From the NCBI GenBank assembly GCA_020052975.1, contig JAGVOC010000386.1, forward strand, positions 1-5,708: a DNA stretch of 5,708 nt. Direction: 5' to 3'. Source of the stretch: Desulfobacterales bacterium. GTDB taxonomy: Bacteria; Desulfobacterota; Desulfobacteria; Desulfobacterales; RPRI01. Position numbers and translations under genes: made by a program. The notes under the pieces were generated by a model. It was not told where the DNA came from, searched no databases, and saw nothing but the letters and a program-made list of their open reading frames with translations. This document shows, one piece after another, positions 1-5,708 of the stretch. Numbering within the stretch: position 1 is the first letter of the stretch; each line of letters begins with the position of its first letter.

Positions 1-141
1 CTCGTAGGAACGGGTTGTGATGACCGTTCTGCCCCCGGACCCGATGACTGCAATCGGTTTTCCCCGGAGCTTCGGATTGGACTGCTGCTCCACCGAGGCG
101 AAAAATGCGTCCATGTCTATGCAGAGGATTATTTTGGACAT
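1..141 (-). CDS. dinB: DNA polymerase IV (Y-family translesion polymerase), N-terminal part only
   Basis: The 47 codons from the ATG at 141 down to the window edge encode the start of a Y-family DNA polymerase, a low-fidelity enzyme that copies past damaged template bases. The diagnostic block is [11 protein letters not shown] (residues 8-18). D9 is the first metal-binding catalytic aspartate, and F14 sits at the steric-gate position that excludes ribonucleotides. It is followed by the typical stretch [10 protein letters not shown] (residues 27-36) and by [10 protein letters not shown], the usual lead into the fingers region. A GAGGT ribosome binding site lies 8 bases before the ATG and supports this start. 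The remaining domains, including the other catalytic acidic residues and the little finger, lie outside the window. The gene follows the acyltransferase on the same strand after a 131-base gap, so it may have its own promoter. The match to the family is strong; whether the whole gene is intact cannot be seen. Confidence 0.93.
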   Translation of the reverse strand, partial: MSKIILCIDMDAFFASVEQQSNPKLRGKPIAVIGSGGRTVITTRSYE

Positions 142-149
142 ACACCACT

Positions 150-154
150 ACCTC
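150..154 (-). promoter_or_regulatory. Ribosome binding site of dinB
   Basis: GAGGT on the minus strand, 8 bases upstream of the ATG at 141. It fixes the dinB start, since no other in-frame start lies close to it. Confidence 0.6.
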
Positions 155-237
155 ACCCAACCATTGATAGGAGAAATTGAGTAGATGCATACTTCAGCTG
201 GGGTGCATAATGCAAACTTACAATCGATAGACAATAA

Positions 238-259
238 AATATTAGGCCCCCATGATATT
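238..259 (-). terminator. Possible weak terminator after the acyltransferase gene
   Basis: On the minus strand an imperfect inverted repeat (AATAT.ATGG arm against CCTAATATT) lies just after the acyltransferase stop and runs into a T-rich stretch, TTTTATTG. The stem has a mismatch and a bulge and only a short GC core, so termination would be inefficient if it happens at all. Confidence 0.25.
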
Positions 260-272
260 GATTTTTAGATGA

Positions 273-1064
273 TTATGATCTTCTCTCTTCTTTTCCCCAC
301 TCATATAGCTTCTCCTGTATGAATTTTATTATCTTCTCGTGTTGTTCAGTCCCTCGGCCGTTGACCATCATGGGTTCTCCAAAGGTGAAATGGACTTTTT
401 TATTTCTGTCTATTGGACCGAAATCTTTTAAGTGTTTCCCAATACCCCACGCGTCAGTCTTTAGTGCAAAAGGAACAATCGGAACGCTAGTCCTTGATGC
501 GAGTTTTACTCCGAGTGTATTGAATTCTTCCGGCTTAAAAACAACAGAGCGCGTACTCTGGGGGAAAATAACTATTGAAATCCCTGCCTGTAACTTCTTT
601 GCTCCCTCTTCCAACACTGCCTTTAGGTCCTCTCTCGGGTTTGTCCTACCCACTGTAATTGGTTCCCTCGACCGCATTAGGTGTTTGAAAACAGGTGTGT
701 CGATTAAACTTATTTTTACCACGAAAGTAACTGGCTTCAAAGGCTGAATAATGCAAGGCAGAACAAAAGTCTCAAGTACGCTCATATGATTGCCGATAAA
801 AACAGCGGGGCCATCAAAACTGCTTATATTTTTAATTCCATCAATTTCGAACTTTACTCCAACATTCTCAAGGGACCTCATTACTGCTAAACTTCCCTCT
901 GCCCATTCGTCGCCGCTATAAAAACGTTTGGCTGCTCTGCTGCTGTGGATGCAGACATGCCAAAGCCATTGTGGATAAAACATATATTTCCACTGGAGAA
1001 AAAGCTTCGACAAAAGCGACTGGGTTAAGATAGTTTTATATGAATTTTTGTCCGTAATAGTCAT
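273..1064 (-). CDS. PlsC-like lysophospholipid acyltransferase
   Basis: This 263-residue protein has the fold signature of the PlsC/LPLAT acyltransferases, which transfer an acyl chain to lysophosphatidate or a related lysolipid at the inner membrane. The motifs appear in order. Motif I is GNHMSVLE (residues 91-98) with catalytic H93. GRTNPRED follows at 139-146. Motif III, FPQSTRS (167-173), stands in place of the usual FPEGTRS. The VPIVPFA block (194-200) is motif IV. Motif I reads H-x4-E rather than H-x4-D, so the charge-relay acid is E98. Length is normal for the family. There is no clear long membrane segment; the aromatic-rich N-terminus (residues 22-40) may dip into the membrane. The ATG at 1064 has no good Shine-Dalgarno, so the start is less certain than the family. 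The motif changes leave the substrate open: phosphatidate synthesis is the default, but another acyl acceptor is possible. A palindrome lies 17 bases before the start. Confidence 0.88.
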   Translation of the reverse strand: MTITDKNSYKTILTQSLLSKLFLQWKYMFYPQWLWHVCIHSSRAAKRFYSGDEWAEGSLAVMRSLENVGVKFEIDGIKNISSFDGPAVFIGNHMSVLETFVLPCIIQPLKPVTFVVKISLIDTPVFKHLMRSREPITVGRTNPREDLKAVLEEGAKKLQAGISIVIFPQSTRSVVFKPEEFNTLGVKLASRTSVPIVPFALKTDAWGIGKHLKDFGPIDRNKKVHFTFGEPMMVNGRGTEQHEKIIKFIQEKLYEWGKEERRS

Positions 1065-1081
1065 TTAGTATTTCGTAAAAA

Positions 1082-1097
1082 AGCATTTGCAAATGCT
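1082..1097. promoter_or_regulatory. 16-bp perfect palindrome upstream of the acyltransferase
   Basis: AGCATTTGCAAATGCT is a perfect palindrome in the 51-base gap between the monooxygenase remnant and the acyltransferase, ending 17 bases before the latter's ATG. Its position suits an operator for a dimeric regulator. On the minus strand it is followed by a T run, so as RNA it could also form a 6-bp stem with a TGCA loop and act as a weak terminator for the upstream remnant. The sequence does not match a regulator site I recognise. Confidence 0.4.
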
Positions 1098-1115
1098 CGC
1101 ATCATCTTCATGCCA

Positions 1116-1504
1116 TTAATGCTTTATTGATACTGCGTCTGTGAGTTTGTCCATAAGGGTTTTAGCAGACAAACCCTATTGATGTTCGTCCCAACTGTAT
1201 AGCGCGGTTTTTCCTTGTCAGGATTATAACCTACAGAACTTAAAAGACCATTGCAGATGCAGAAATGGTGTTCGTTGTTCTCCTTAGTGGGACAGCATGA
1301 GAATTTACCCTCAGCGTCTTTGAGAAGCACATAGTCCTTGTTGCACTTTGGCTCCCTAAATCTTTTGATTGCAGACTGATACATCGACGACTGCCGTATG
1401 ATCCGAAAAGGCAGACCGCAGGGTAAACCGGGACCTTTCGCTATCACGATATCTTTTTTACCTTTAATGATCAGTGGCTTCAGTTTTGAAAAGTATTCTG
1501 ACAA
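1116..1504 (-). pseudogene. Nitronate monooxygenase-like flavoprotein, C-terminal remnant, frameshifted
   Basis: The open frame from a TTG at 1504 to a stop at 1124 encodes 126 residues resembling only the C-terminal part of nitronate monooxygenases (2-nitropropane dioxygenase family), which use FMN to oxidise alkyl nitronates. Recognisable parts are DIVIAKGPGLPCGLPFRII (residues 18-36), matching the family's post-barrel 'SPVGLPGRAI' block, then a cysteine-rich stretch, FCICNGLL (81-88), and YTVGTNINRV (102-111), matching the 'GTNAYRV' ending. The FMN-binding TIM barrel of more than 200 residues is missing. After NRV the frame ends in an unrelated tail, but shifting one base (near 1169-1172) restores a plausible family ending, SAKTLMDKLTDAVSIKH, stopping at 1116-1118. 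An in-frame TAA at 1514-1516 closes the frame upstream. GAGG sits 5 bases before the TTG, so a short peptide could still be made. I read it as a decayed gene; a small independent protein is the less likely alternative. Confidence 0.6.
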
Positions 1505-1595
1505 TATAACCTCTTAAGAATTACAGAAATAGGCGTTAAGTTATAAAAATGCACACAACAAAAATATATGATATTTCTGCACACGAATATAGTTC
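1505..1595. other. Junction between the monooxygenase remnant and the NTPase gene
   Basis: This 91-base gap marks where the monooxygenase homology stops and the AT-rich two-gene module ends. It holds a direct repeat of TGCACAC (1550-1556 and 1578-1584). Between the copies lies an AT-only inverted repeat, AAATAT-ATG-ATATTT (about 1562-1576), that would be followed by a T run in the NTPase transcript. The stem is too weak for a confident terminator. No gene is visible here. Confidence 0.35.
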
Positions 1596-3698
1596 CTATT
1601 TTGTCTCACCCCTTCTTAAACTGGAATATCGTTTATATGTGCCAATCCTAATTGGTGCCAAATTTTTGTGGGTATGTTCAGTAGAAGCTACAATAATCCA
1701 GAAAATCATACAAAACATAATAATAAATGAAACTAAAGCAAGAGTAACGGGAGATGGATTCAGAAGAAACGAGTCTGGGGGGAACATAAAAATATAAAAA
1801 CATCCTGCAACAATTGCCAAGCAACTTACCACACAAGATGATATTCCAACTCTACCAAACCATACTTCTCTATTCATATACCCCATTTTTAAATAATATG
1901 CAATCTGAACATATTTAATCCCAACGAATAATCCACCAATGCTTACAAAAACTATCCATAATTTAGGGCATAATACTGACCATAAAACTAAAATAAAACA
2001 AAGAAGAAAAGGTAATATATAAGAATAAAGCCGGTACCATCTCTTCTCATCCAGTTGTGATAATATCCTCCTATAAAACGAACTAACATACCATGACCAT
2101 CCAGTCAAAGAAACAGCTATAGGAATAAAGGAAATATCAATAATTGGCGTTTGTGTTAAATGTACTTGATATAGTGGTTGAAACATGTTTTGTAAATTTA
2201 AGAAAGCGCGCAGAATACGTTCAAAGACAGGACTCAGAACTCTTCCCCAAAGAAGCATGAAAGATAAAATAAATAATACTAATCCCCAATTGTCACCGGA
2301 AGGATTTTTTGGAGGAGGACTTTTTCTGCCCGCTCTAAGTTGGTCCCAAAAGTAAGTTATGTTATCCCTGCCTTTTGAATCCATATTCGCAGTACTATAT
2401 TCATTAAACTGTTCAGCATAAAAATCATGTGCCCAGTCGTAATGAGAATCGTCCAGACTTGAGAGAAGTTTTATATCATTATGTGCAAAGTAAGCAAGAA
2501 CATTTTTAACTTCATTCACTCTCAAATCTGTGAGATAGCATAATTCATCTATCGATAAGCTTCTTTTTGATCCTGGCTTGACACATAGCGCAAATAATAC
2601 TTGCTTTGCACTATGGTCACTAATGAAAATCCTTTTTGCGCGAGAAATGCTCTTTTGATAAGCTAAATATGCATCAAGATGTGCATCAAAAAATGTCTGC
2701 ATAATACTTCTTCTGTCGCCAAGCTCATGCATCGTGTTATCGCTGCTGATAAATGTCTCTTTTTCCCCCACATAGCTATTATCAAAGATATATCGAAGCC
2801 CTTTTGCCAATGAAATAGCTTCAATTGGAAGAATTTTGTTTCCCCCAAAGTTCTTGCAATCAGATGACTCATAGTCTTCAAATTTCTTTGATACCATACA
2901 TTTATTAAAAAAGTTCTTAATGAATGTGTGATTTCTATTATCATTGGATAGATCAATAATTTTTAGTAATTCCTTTCTAAAACGGTTCCCCTCAGAGACT
3001 TCAGAATCATCCTCAATATTTATACCGCTAATCACTTGAATGTCCTCAAAAGTATGATTCAATTTGGGGAATAATCTCAAATTTAGTAACCACTCTTTTC
3101 TTATTATTAAGATACATTTCCAGCCGCCTTTTTTTATTGAGCAATTTTCAATAACTTTGCATATTGCAGCGATCAAATCTTTATCATCAAGCAGAAAAAT
3201 GTTTTCCAGCTGATCAAAAATAAAAAGGATTTTGTTGGGTGAACTCTTAATAGTATCTGTTAATTCTTCTGCAGCTTGTTTTTTTGATGACGGCTGTTCC
3301 CCATATGAACTATAAGGTTTAATCGTATAGTCAAAGCTAGTATCAACGATTAATTTGTTCTTGATAGTCTCTAATAAAATGCTCTTCCCGACACCCGAAC
3401 TGCCGGAAACAATAACTATATCTTTAGACCTGATCGCATCTATAATCTTTTTTTCATCATTTTCTCGCGAAATATCTTGTTCTTTTTTAAAGCTATATTG
3501 TTCATATTCTTTTTGCTCAAATTTATACTTAACAAAAAAACCAATAGTAGCAAAGAGACTAAAAATAAATACATCATAATTGGAATTCAATAAAGCAGCG
3601 ATTGTTACAGAACCAAACGAAGCAGCTATTGTACCATTGGCAATTAGATCTTTAATTTTATTTTCGAGCCTTACTATAACGCCTTGATTTTCTTTCAT
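1596..3698 (-). CDS. Membrane-anchored STAND-like P-loop NTPase
   Basis: This 700-residue protein is not a family I can name. An N-terminal hairpin of two hydrophobic segments (about 22-37 and 42-58) is followed by a charged linker and a P-loop NTPase core. Walker A is GSSGVGKS (99-106). Walker B is ILFIFDQLE (157-165), with D162 and the DQ[FL]E signature of novel STAND ATPases. LIIRKEW (197-203) gives a possible sensor or finger arginine, R200. Residues about 352-430 look like a winged helix ending in YDWAHDFYAEQF, as after many STAND cores. About six membrane segments then follow (470-488, 521-541, 559-576, 579-600, 617-638, 650-671). Basic loops (RAGRK, YRRILSQLDEKR, KMGYMNR, KRYSSLRRG) all fall on the cytoplasmic side in this topology, so both ends and the NTPase would be inside the cell. 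GGGAGG lies 6 bases before the ATG. It follows the hydrolase gene by 41 bases and is probably co-transcribed. A sensor or switch role is inferred from the fold only. Confidence 0.8.
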   Translation of the reverse strand: MKENQGVIVRLENKIKDLIANGTIAASFGSVTIAALLNSNYDVFIFSLFATIGFFVKYKFEQKEYEQYSFKKEQDISRENDEKKIIDAIRSKDIVIVSGSSGVGKSILLETIKNKLIVDTSFDYTIKPYSSYGEQPSSKKQAAEELTDTIKSSPNKILFIFDQLENIFLLDDKDLIAAICKVIENCSIKKGGWKCILIIRKEWLLNLRLFPKLNHTFEDIQVISGINIEDDSEVSEGNRFRKELLKIIDLSNDNRNHTFIKNFFNKCMVSKKFEDYESSDCKNFGGNKILPIEAISLAKGLRYIFDNSYVGEKETFISSDNTMHELGDRRSIMQTFFDAHLDAYLAYQKSISRAKRIFISDHSAKQVLFALCVKPGSKRSLSIDELCYLTDLRVNEVKNVLAYFAHNDIKLLSSLDDSHYDWAHDFYAEQFNEYSTANMDSKGRDNITYFWDQLRAGRKSPPPKNPSGDNWGLVLFILSFMLLWGRVLSPVFERILRAFLNLQNMFQPLYQVHLTQTPIIDISFIPIAVSLTGWSWYVSSFYRRILSQLDEKRWYRLYSYILPFLLCFILVLWSVLCPKLWIVFVSIGGLFVGIKYVQIAYYLKMGYMNREVWFGRVGISSCVVSCLAIVAGCFYIFMFPPDSFLLNPSPVTLALVSFIIMFCMIFWIIVASTEHTHKNLAPIRIGTYKRYSSLRRGETK

Positions 3699-3704
3699 TG
3701 TAAA

Positions 3705-3710
3705 CCTCCC
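3705..3710 (-). promoter_or_regulatory. Strong ribosome binding site of the NTPase gene
   Basis: GGGAGG on the minus strand, 6 bases upstream of the ATG at 3698. It confirms the start and shows the NTPase is translated independently within the presumed two-gene transcript. Confidence 0.75.
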
Positions 3711-3739
3711 GAAATAGTTTGACCCATTACACGATCATA

Positions 3740-4786
3740 TTATTTAGTAATAGTCTTCAAAAAGAATTTCAAAATCAAAAAAGCATCAATATATTTAAAC
3801 CAATATCCCCCCAGTGTATAATGACCGCAAGGCAAAATGGCATAATCATATTTAATGCTATTTTCATCATAAGCTTTAAATAATCTTTCGGTAAGGTATA
3901 AGTGAAAAGTTTGATCGTATCGACCTGATAGAATAAATTGCTTCAATCTTGGATTATGTTGTTTTACTTTATCAACAAATGCGATTGGACTGTTAAGCAA
4001 CCAGAGATTTCGAAGCTCGTCTAACGTAATATGAGGTTCAACCGAATCACGAATATGTTTTGTAGATATGCCCGTCCAAACCACTTCGCCGAAATAACTC
4101 GACATCAAGTTGGCAAAGAGGGCTTTTATGCGAGAATCGTGCACAGCAGCAAGAAATGCTGCACATGAACCAATGCTTGTTCCCATGATCCCGATTTGAC
4201 GATATCCTCTGGATTCAAGCCAGTTAACAATGGAAATAATGTCCTGCACGGTCTGGCGCATGGTCAATAGTGTTAATCCTATATTTGCGCTAACCATTAA
4301 TGTTGAACGAAGTTCTCCATTTACAAGTTGTTTCGATCCTCCTCTTTTATCGTGAAAAGGAAGGCTTAGTCGAACTGAAGAAAAATTCAACTTATTCAGG
4401 AGCTTGCAAACTTTGTCGTATTTTGATCCTATACTATTCCAGTGAGGGACAACAATGACAGCTTTTTCTCCCCTTTTCGAGGGGAAATAGTTGCAATACA
4501 CAGTGTTGTTATCTTGATCAAATGTTGTAATAGTGCTTGGAAAAGTTAGTTCATTCTCGTCCAGTCGATAGCTTGAATCAGGCAATTTTGTAGGGATGAA
4601 ATATGCTAGGCTATGTTCTAAATAATACTTTGTATGCTCGGCGAGTTGATTAATTTCCTTGCCTATCTGCGGCTTCAAACTCAAATATTCCAATCCCCAC
4701 TCAAAATCATGGGAATGTTTGTAGGGATCATGTTTTTTCATTCCCTCTGTTTCTTTATTATTTATCCACTTTTCATACAACGACAT
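3740..4786 (-). CDS. Alpha/beta hydrolase with complete catalytic triad, ABHD18-like
   Basis: The protein carries an alpha/beta hydrolase fold. The nucleophile elbow GTSIGS puts the serine at 209 (numbered from the ATG at 4801), the acid is probably D296 in SGRYD, and the histidine is H327 in PCGHYTLGG, so all three triad residues are present in the right order. VIVVPHWNS (115-123) supplies the loop after strand 3, near the oxyanion hole. The stretch SSVRLSLPFHDKR (141-153), followed by a long helix leading to NWLESRGYRQIGIMG, recalls ABHD18-type hydrolases. No signal peptide is visible, so it is probably cytoplasmic. The substrate is unknown; an ester or lipid substrate is only a fold-level guess. 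I prefer the ATG at 4786, which has GGAG 9 bases upstream. The ATG at 4801 adds five residues but has no Shine-Dalgarno. It is the first gene of a pair with the membrane NTPase, 41 bases downstream. Confidence 0.82.
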   Translation of the reverse strand: MSLYEKWINNKETEGMKKHDPYKHSHDFEWGLEYLSLKPQIGKEINQLAEHTKYYLEHSLAYFIPTKLPDSSYRLDENELTFPSTITTFDQDNNTVYCNYFPSKRGEKAVIVVPHWNSIGSKYDKVCKLLNKLNFSSVRLSLPFHDKRGGSKQLVNGELRSTLMVSANIGLTLLTMRQTVQDIISIVNWLESRGYRQIGIMGTSIGSCAAFLAAVHDSRIKALFANLMSSYFGEVVWTGISTKHIRDSVEPHITLDELRNLWLLNSPIAFVDKVKQHNPRLKQFILSGRYDQTFHLYLTERLFKAYDENSIKYDYAILPCGHYTLGGYWFKYIDAFLILKFFLKTITK

Positions 4787-4795
4787 ACAGGCTAA

Positions 4796-4799
4796 CTCC
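4796..4799 (-). promoter_or_regulatory. Ribosome binding site deciding the hydrolase start
   Basis: GGAG on the minus strand, 9 bases before the ATG at 4786. The alternative ATG at 4801 overlaps this site and has nothing comparable upstream. Confidence 0.45.
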
Positions 4800-4801
4800 A
4801 T

Positions 4802-4894
4802 AAGCTGACTGAATATGGTTCATCTTTCGATCACATTGTCGTCCGCTAATTGTTTTTCCGATTTCCAAGCAACTAATTACCTGAAATGCGAAAG
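4802..4894 (-). other. Gap between the IS end and the hydrolase gene
   Basis: This 93-base stretch must hold the leader of the hydrolase-NTPase unit unless transcription starts inside the IS. I see only weak promoter-like words on the minus strand (GACAAT as a -10, no good -35 at the right distance) and a repeated AATTAG. No gene, strong hairpin or recognised operator is visible. Confidence 0.3.
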
Positions 4895-4907
4895 TGACCT
4901 GCTCCAA

Positions 4908-5579
4908 TCATTGTACCACATGTAAAGTAGTAGTCGGCTGCCGATATTCGGGCATTATTACCCTTGGTGCCGGTGGCCTGTAGCCCAGCGAACTGTGCGG
5001 CCTAATCTCGTTGTACTCTCTCCTCCACGCTTCGACAAGTACCTTTGCCTCCAATAGTGTAGTAAATATCTCCCTATTGAGAAGCTCATTTCTAAACTTC
5101 CCGTTAAATGATTCTATATAGCCATTCTCCCAGGGACTCCCCGGCTCTATGAACAGGGTTTTGACCCCGAGGGTACCGAGCCATTCACGAAGGGTCTTGG
5201 CTGTCAGTTCCGGACCATTATCGGAACGGATATGTTCAGGTATTCCTACCGTAATGAACAGGGTAGAGAGAACCTCTATTACGTCATCACCCGTGATGTG
5301 CCGGGCAACCAATATACAAAGACATTCCCGTGAGTATTCATCTATGATATTCAGCATCCTGAAAGCTCTCCCATCAGCTGTTCTGGCGGTCATGAAATCG
5401 TAGCTCCAGACATGGTTTTTGTATTGGGCTCTCAATCTTATACATGAGCCGTCATTGAGCCATAACCTGCCACGCTTGGGCTGTTTCTTCGGAACTTTCA
5501 ATCCTTCCCTTCTCCAGAGTCTTTCAACTCTCTTATGATTTACCTTCCAACCGTTTTGTTGTAGCAACCCCGTTATCAT
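4908..5579 (-). CDS. IS3-family transposase OrfB, catalytic DDE domain
   Basis: This frame encodes the DDE (rve) integrase core that cuts and joins the IS ends. The HTH_21-like part, NHKRVERLWRREGLKVP (residues 14-30), precedes the core. D61 in WSYDF, D120 in RSDNGPE and E156 in ENGYIESFNG form the triad, with the classic 35-residue spacing between the last two. The end, IRPHSSLGYRPPAP, is typical. The ATG at 5579 is internal to the family domain rather than a true start. The frame stays open upstream to 5660 and reads YGRYGYR just before the ATG, a conserved OrfB block. The protein from this ATG is therefore shorter than the roughly 270-290 residues expected for OrfB, and the upstream part is interrupted (see next entry). 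The catalytic residues are intact, but activity in this copy is doubtful. Confidence 0.9.
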   Translation of the reverse strand: MITGLLQQNGWKVNHKRVERLWRREGLKVPKKQPKRGRLWLNDGSCIRLRAQYKNHVWSYDFMTARTADGRAFRMLNIIDEYSRECLCILVARHITGDDVIEVLSTLFITVGIPEHIRSDNGPELTAKTLREWLGTLGVKTLFIEPGSPWENGYIESFNGKFRNELLNREIFTTLLEAKVLVEAWRREYNEIRPHSSLGYRPPAPRVIMPEYRQPTTTLHVVQ

Positions 5580-5708
5580 CCGATAACCATAACGACCATA
5601 TTTTTCAGCCAGATTAACCCGAAAAATGCGTTTACTATAGGCATACCTATAGAGTAAAGCCTATCAAGGCATTTGCTGATTTGTCGATATGAAAGCTAAT
5701 ACTGATGC
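5580..5708 (-). pseudogene. Upstream part of OrfB, interrupted by two tandem stop codons
   Basis: In the same frame as the downstream catalytic domain, 5580-5660 reads KRIFRVNLAEK then YGRYGYR, as in complete OrfB proteins. Immediately upstream are TAG (5661-5663) and TGA (5664-5666). Beyond them the same frame reads ASVLAFISTNQQMP to the window edge, which resembles the 'VLGQ.RSTQR..P' segment of related OrfBs at about the right distance. This suggests that the stops arose by mutation within a once-continuous frame. The homology upstream of the stops is short and judged from memory of the family. Confidence 0.5.

Larger units (their letters stand above)
142..272 (-). promoter_or_regulatory. 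Intergenic region upstream of dinB, possible weak promoter
   Basis: This 131-base gap separates the acyltransferase stop from the dinB start and holds no gene. On the minus strand, TTGTCT and ATTATG are 17 bases apart (about 233 to 205), a poor match to a sigma-70 promoter. A short inverted repeat, TGCAT-A-ATGCA (about 204-214), and a second TATGCA copy nearby could be an operator. None of these is strong. dinB is often under SOS control, but I could not find a convincing LexA box of any known class here. Confidence 0.25.
4895..5708 (-). mobile_element. IS3-family insertion sequence, 3' part, running off the window
   Basis: The region holds an IS3-family OrfB and, just past it, a plausible terminal inverted repeat beginning TGACCTGCTCC at 4895 and extending to about 4918. 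The OrfB stop codon (4908-4910) lies inside this repeat, as is common in IS3 elements. The OrfB sequence style (RLWRREGLKVP, GRLWLNDGSC, SPWENGY) points to the subgroup of IS3 with RPHSSLGYRPPAP endings, often placed near IS407. OrfA, the other inverted repeat and the second target-site copy lie outside the window, so the exact end could be a few bases off. The element's 3' end faces the start of the hydrolase gene. Confidence 0.75.

Noticed and set aside
142..165. LexA (SOS) box before dinB
   Set aside because: I looked for CTG-N10-CAG, GAAC-N4-GTTC and GGTT-N2-C-N4-G-N3-ACC patterns. Only partial matches such as GGTTGGG were found, without the second half-site.
319..747. Open frame of 142 codons on the plus strand
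   Set aside because: It lies entirely inside the acyltransferase gene on the other strand, whose motifs are clear. Its translation shows no domain and it has no ribosome binding site.
1165..1175. Programmed frameshift in the monooxygenase remnant
   Set aside because: There is no slippery heptamer at the point where the frame changes, and the gene has already lost its catalytic barrel, so decay is the simpler reading.
1549..1797. Open frame on the plus strand across the junction and the NTPase 3' end
   Set aside because: It is mostly antisense to the last membrane segment of the NTPase and shows no recognisable feature. A small antisense gene cannot be excluded but has no support.
2663..2956. 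Open frame of 97 codons on the minus strand in a second frame
   Set aside because: It is nested within the NTPase gene in another frame and is explained by the AT-rich composition.
3699..3739. Terminator between the hydrolase and NTPase genes
   Set aside because: No stem-loop with a T run is visible in the 41-base gap, which favours co-transcription.
5655..5670. The tandem stops as the normal OrfA/OrfB frameshift boundary of an IS3 element
   Set aside because: The OrfA/OrfB overlap normally lies further upstream, and the sequence on both sides of the stops appears to belong to OrfB in the same frame. No A-rich slippery run is present.

Overview
All supportable genes in this window lie on the minus strand, so transcription runs from high to low coordinates. 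The organism cannot be named from the sequence alone. The dinB start, a divergent PlsC-type acyltransferase and a nitronate monooxygenase remnant would suit a Gram-negative anaerobe of the Desulfobacterota/Nitrospirota type. This is an inference from remembered family resemblance, not from a search.

Layout in order of transcription. (1) 5708-4895: the 3' part of an IS3-family insertion sequence. The OrfB catalytic domain is intact (D61, D120, E156 counted from the ATG at 5579), but two adjacent stop codons at 5661-5666 appear to break the reading frame upstream. (2) 4786-1596: an AT-rich two-gene unit made of an alpha/beta hydrolase with a complete Ser-Asp-His triad and, 41 bases later behind a strong ribosome binding site, a 700-residue membrane NTPase. 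The NTPase has a STAND-like P-loop core, a probable winged helix and about eight membrane segments. (3) 1513-1116: the C-terminal stub of a nitronate monooxygenase-like flavoprotein, lacking its TIM barrel and frameshifted near its end. (4) 1064-273: a PlsC-like lysophospholipid acyltransferase with altered catalytic motifs. (5) 141-1: the first 47 codons of DNA polymerase IV (dinB), cut by the window edge.

Base composition changes along the window: bases 1-60 hold 35 G/C, while bases 3481-3540 hold only 11. A truncated chromosomal gene on one side, an IS on the other and an AT-rich gene pair between them suggest an acquired cargo module next to older genes. The hydrolase and membrane NTPase pair is the part most likely to be a little-described system. 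STAND-type NTPases often act as sensors or switches in conflict systems, and an adjacent lipase/esterase-fold enzyme would be a natural effector. No phage-related or toxin-antitoxin gene in the window confirms this, so the defence reading is a hypothesis. No rRNA, tRNA, CRISPR array or riboswitch was seen.
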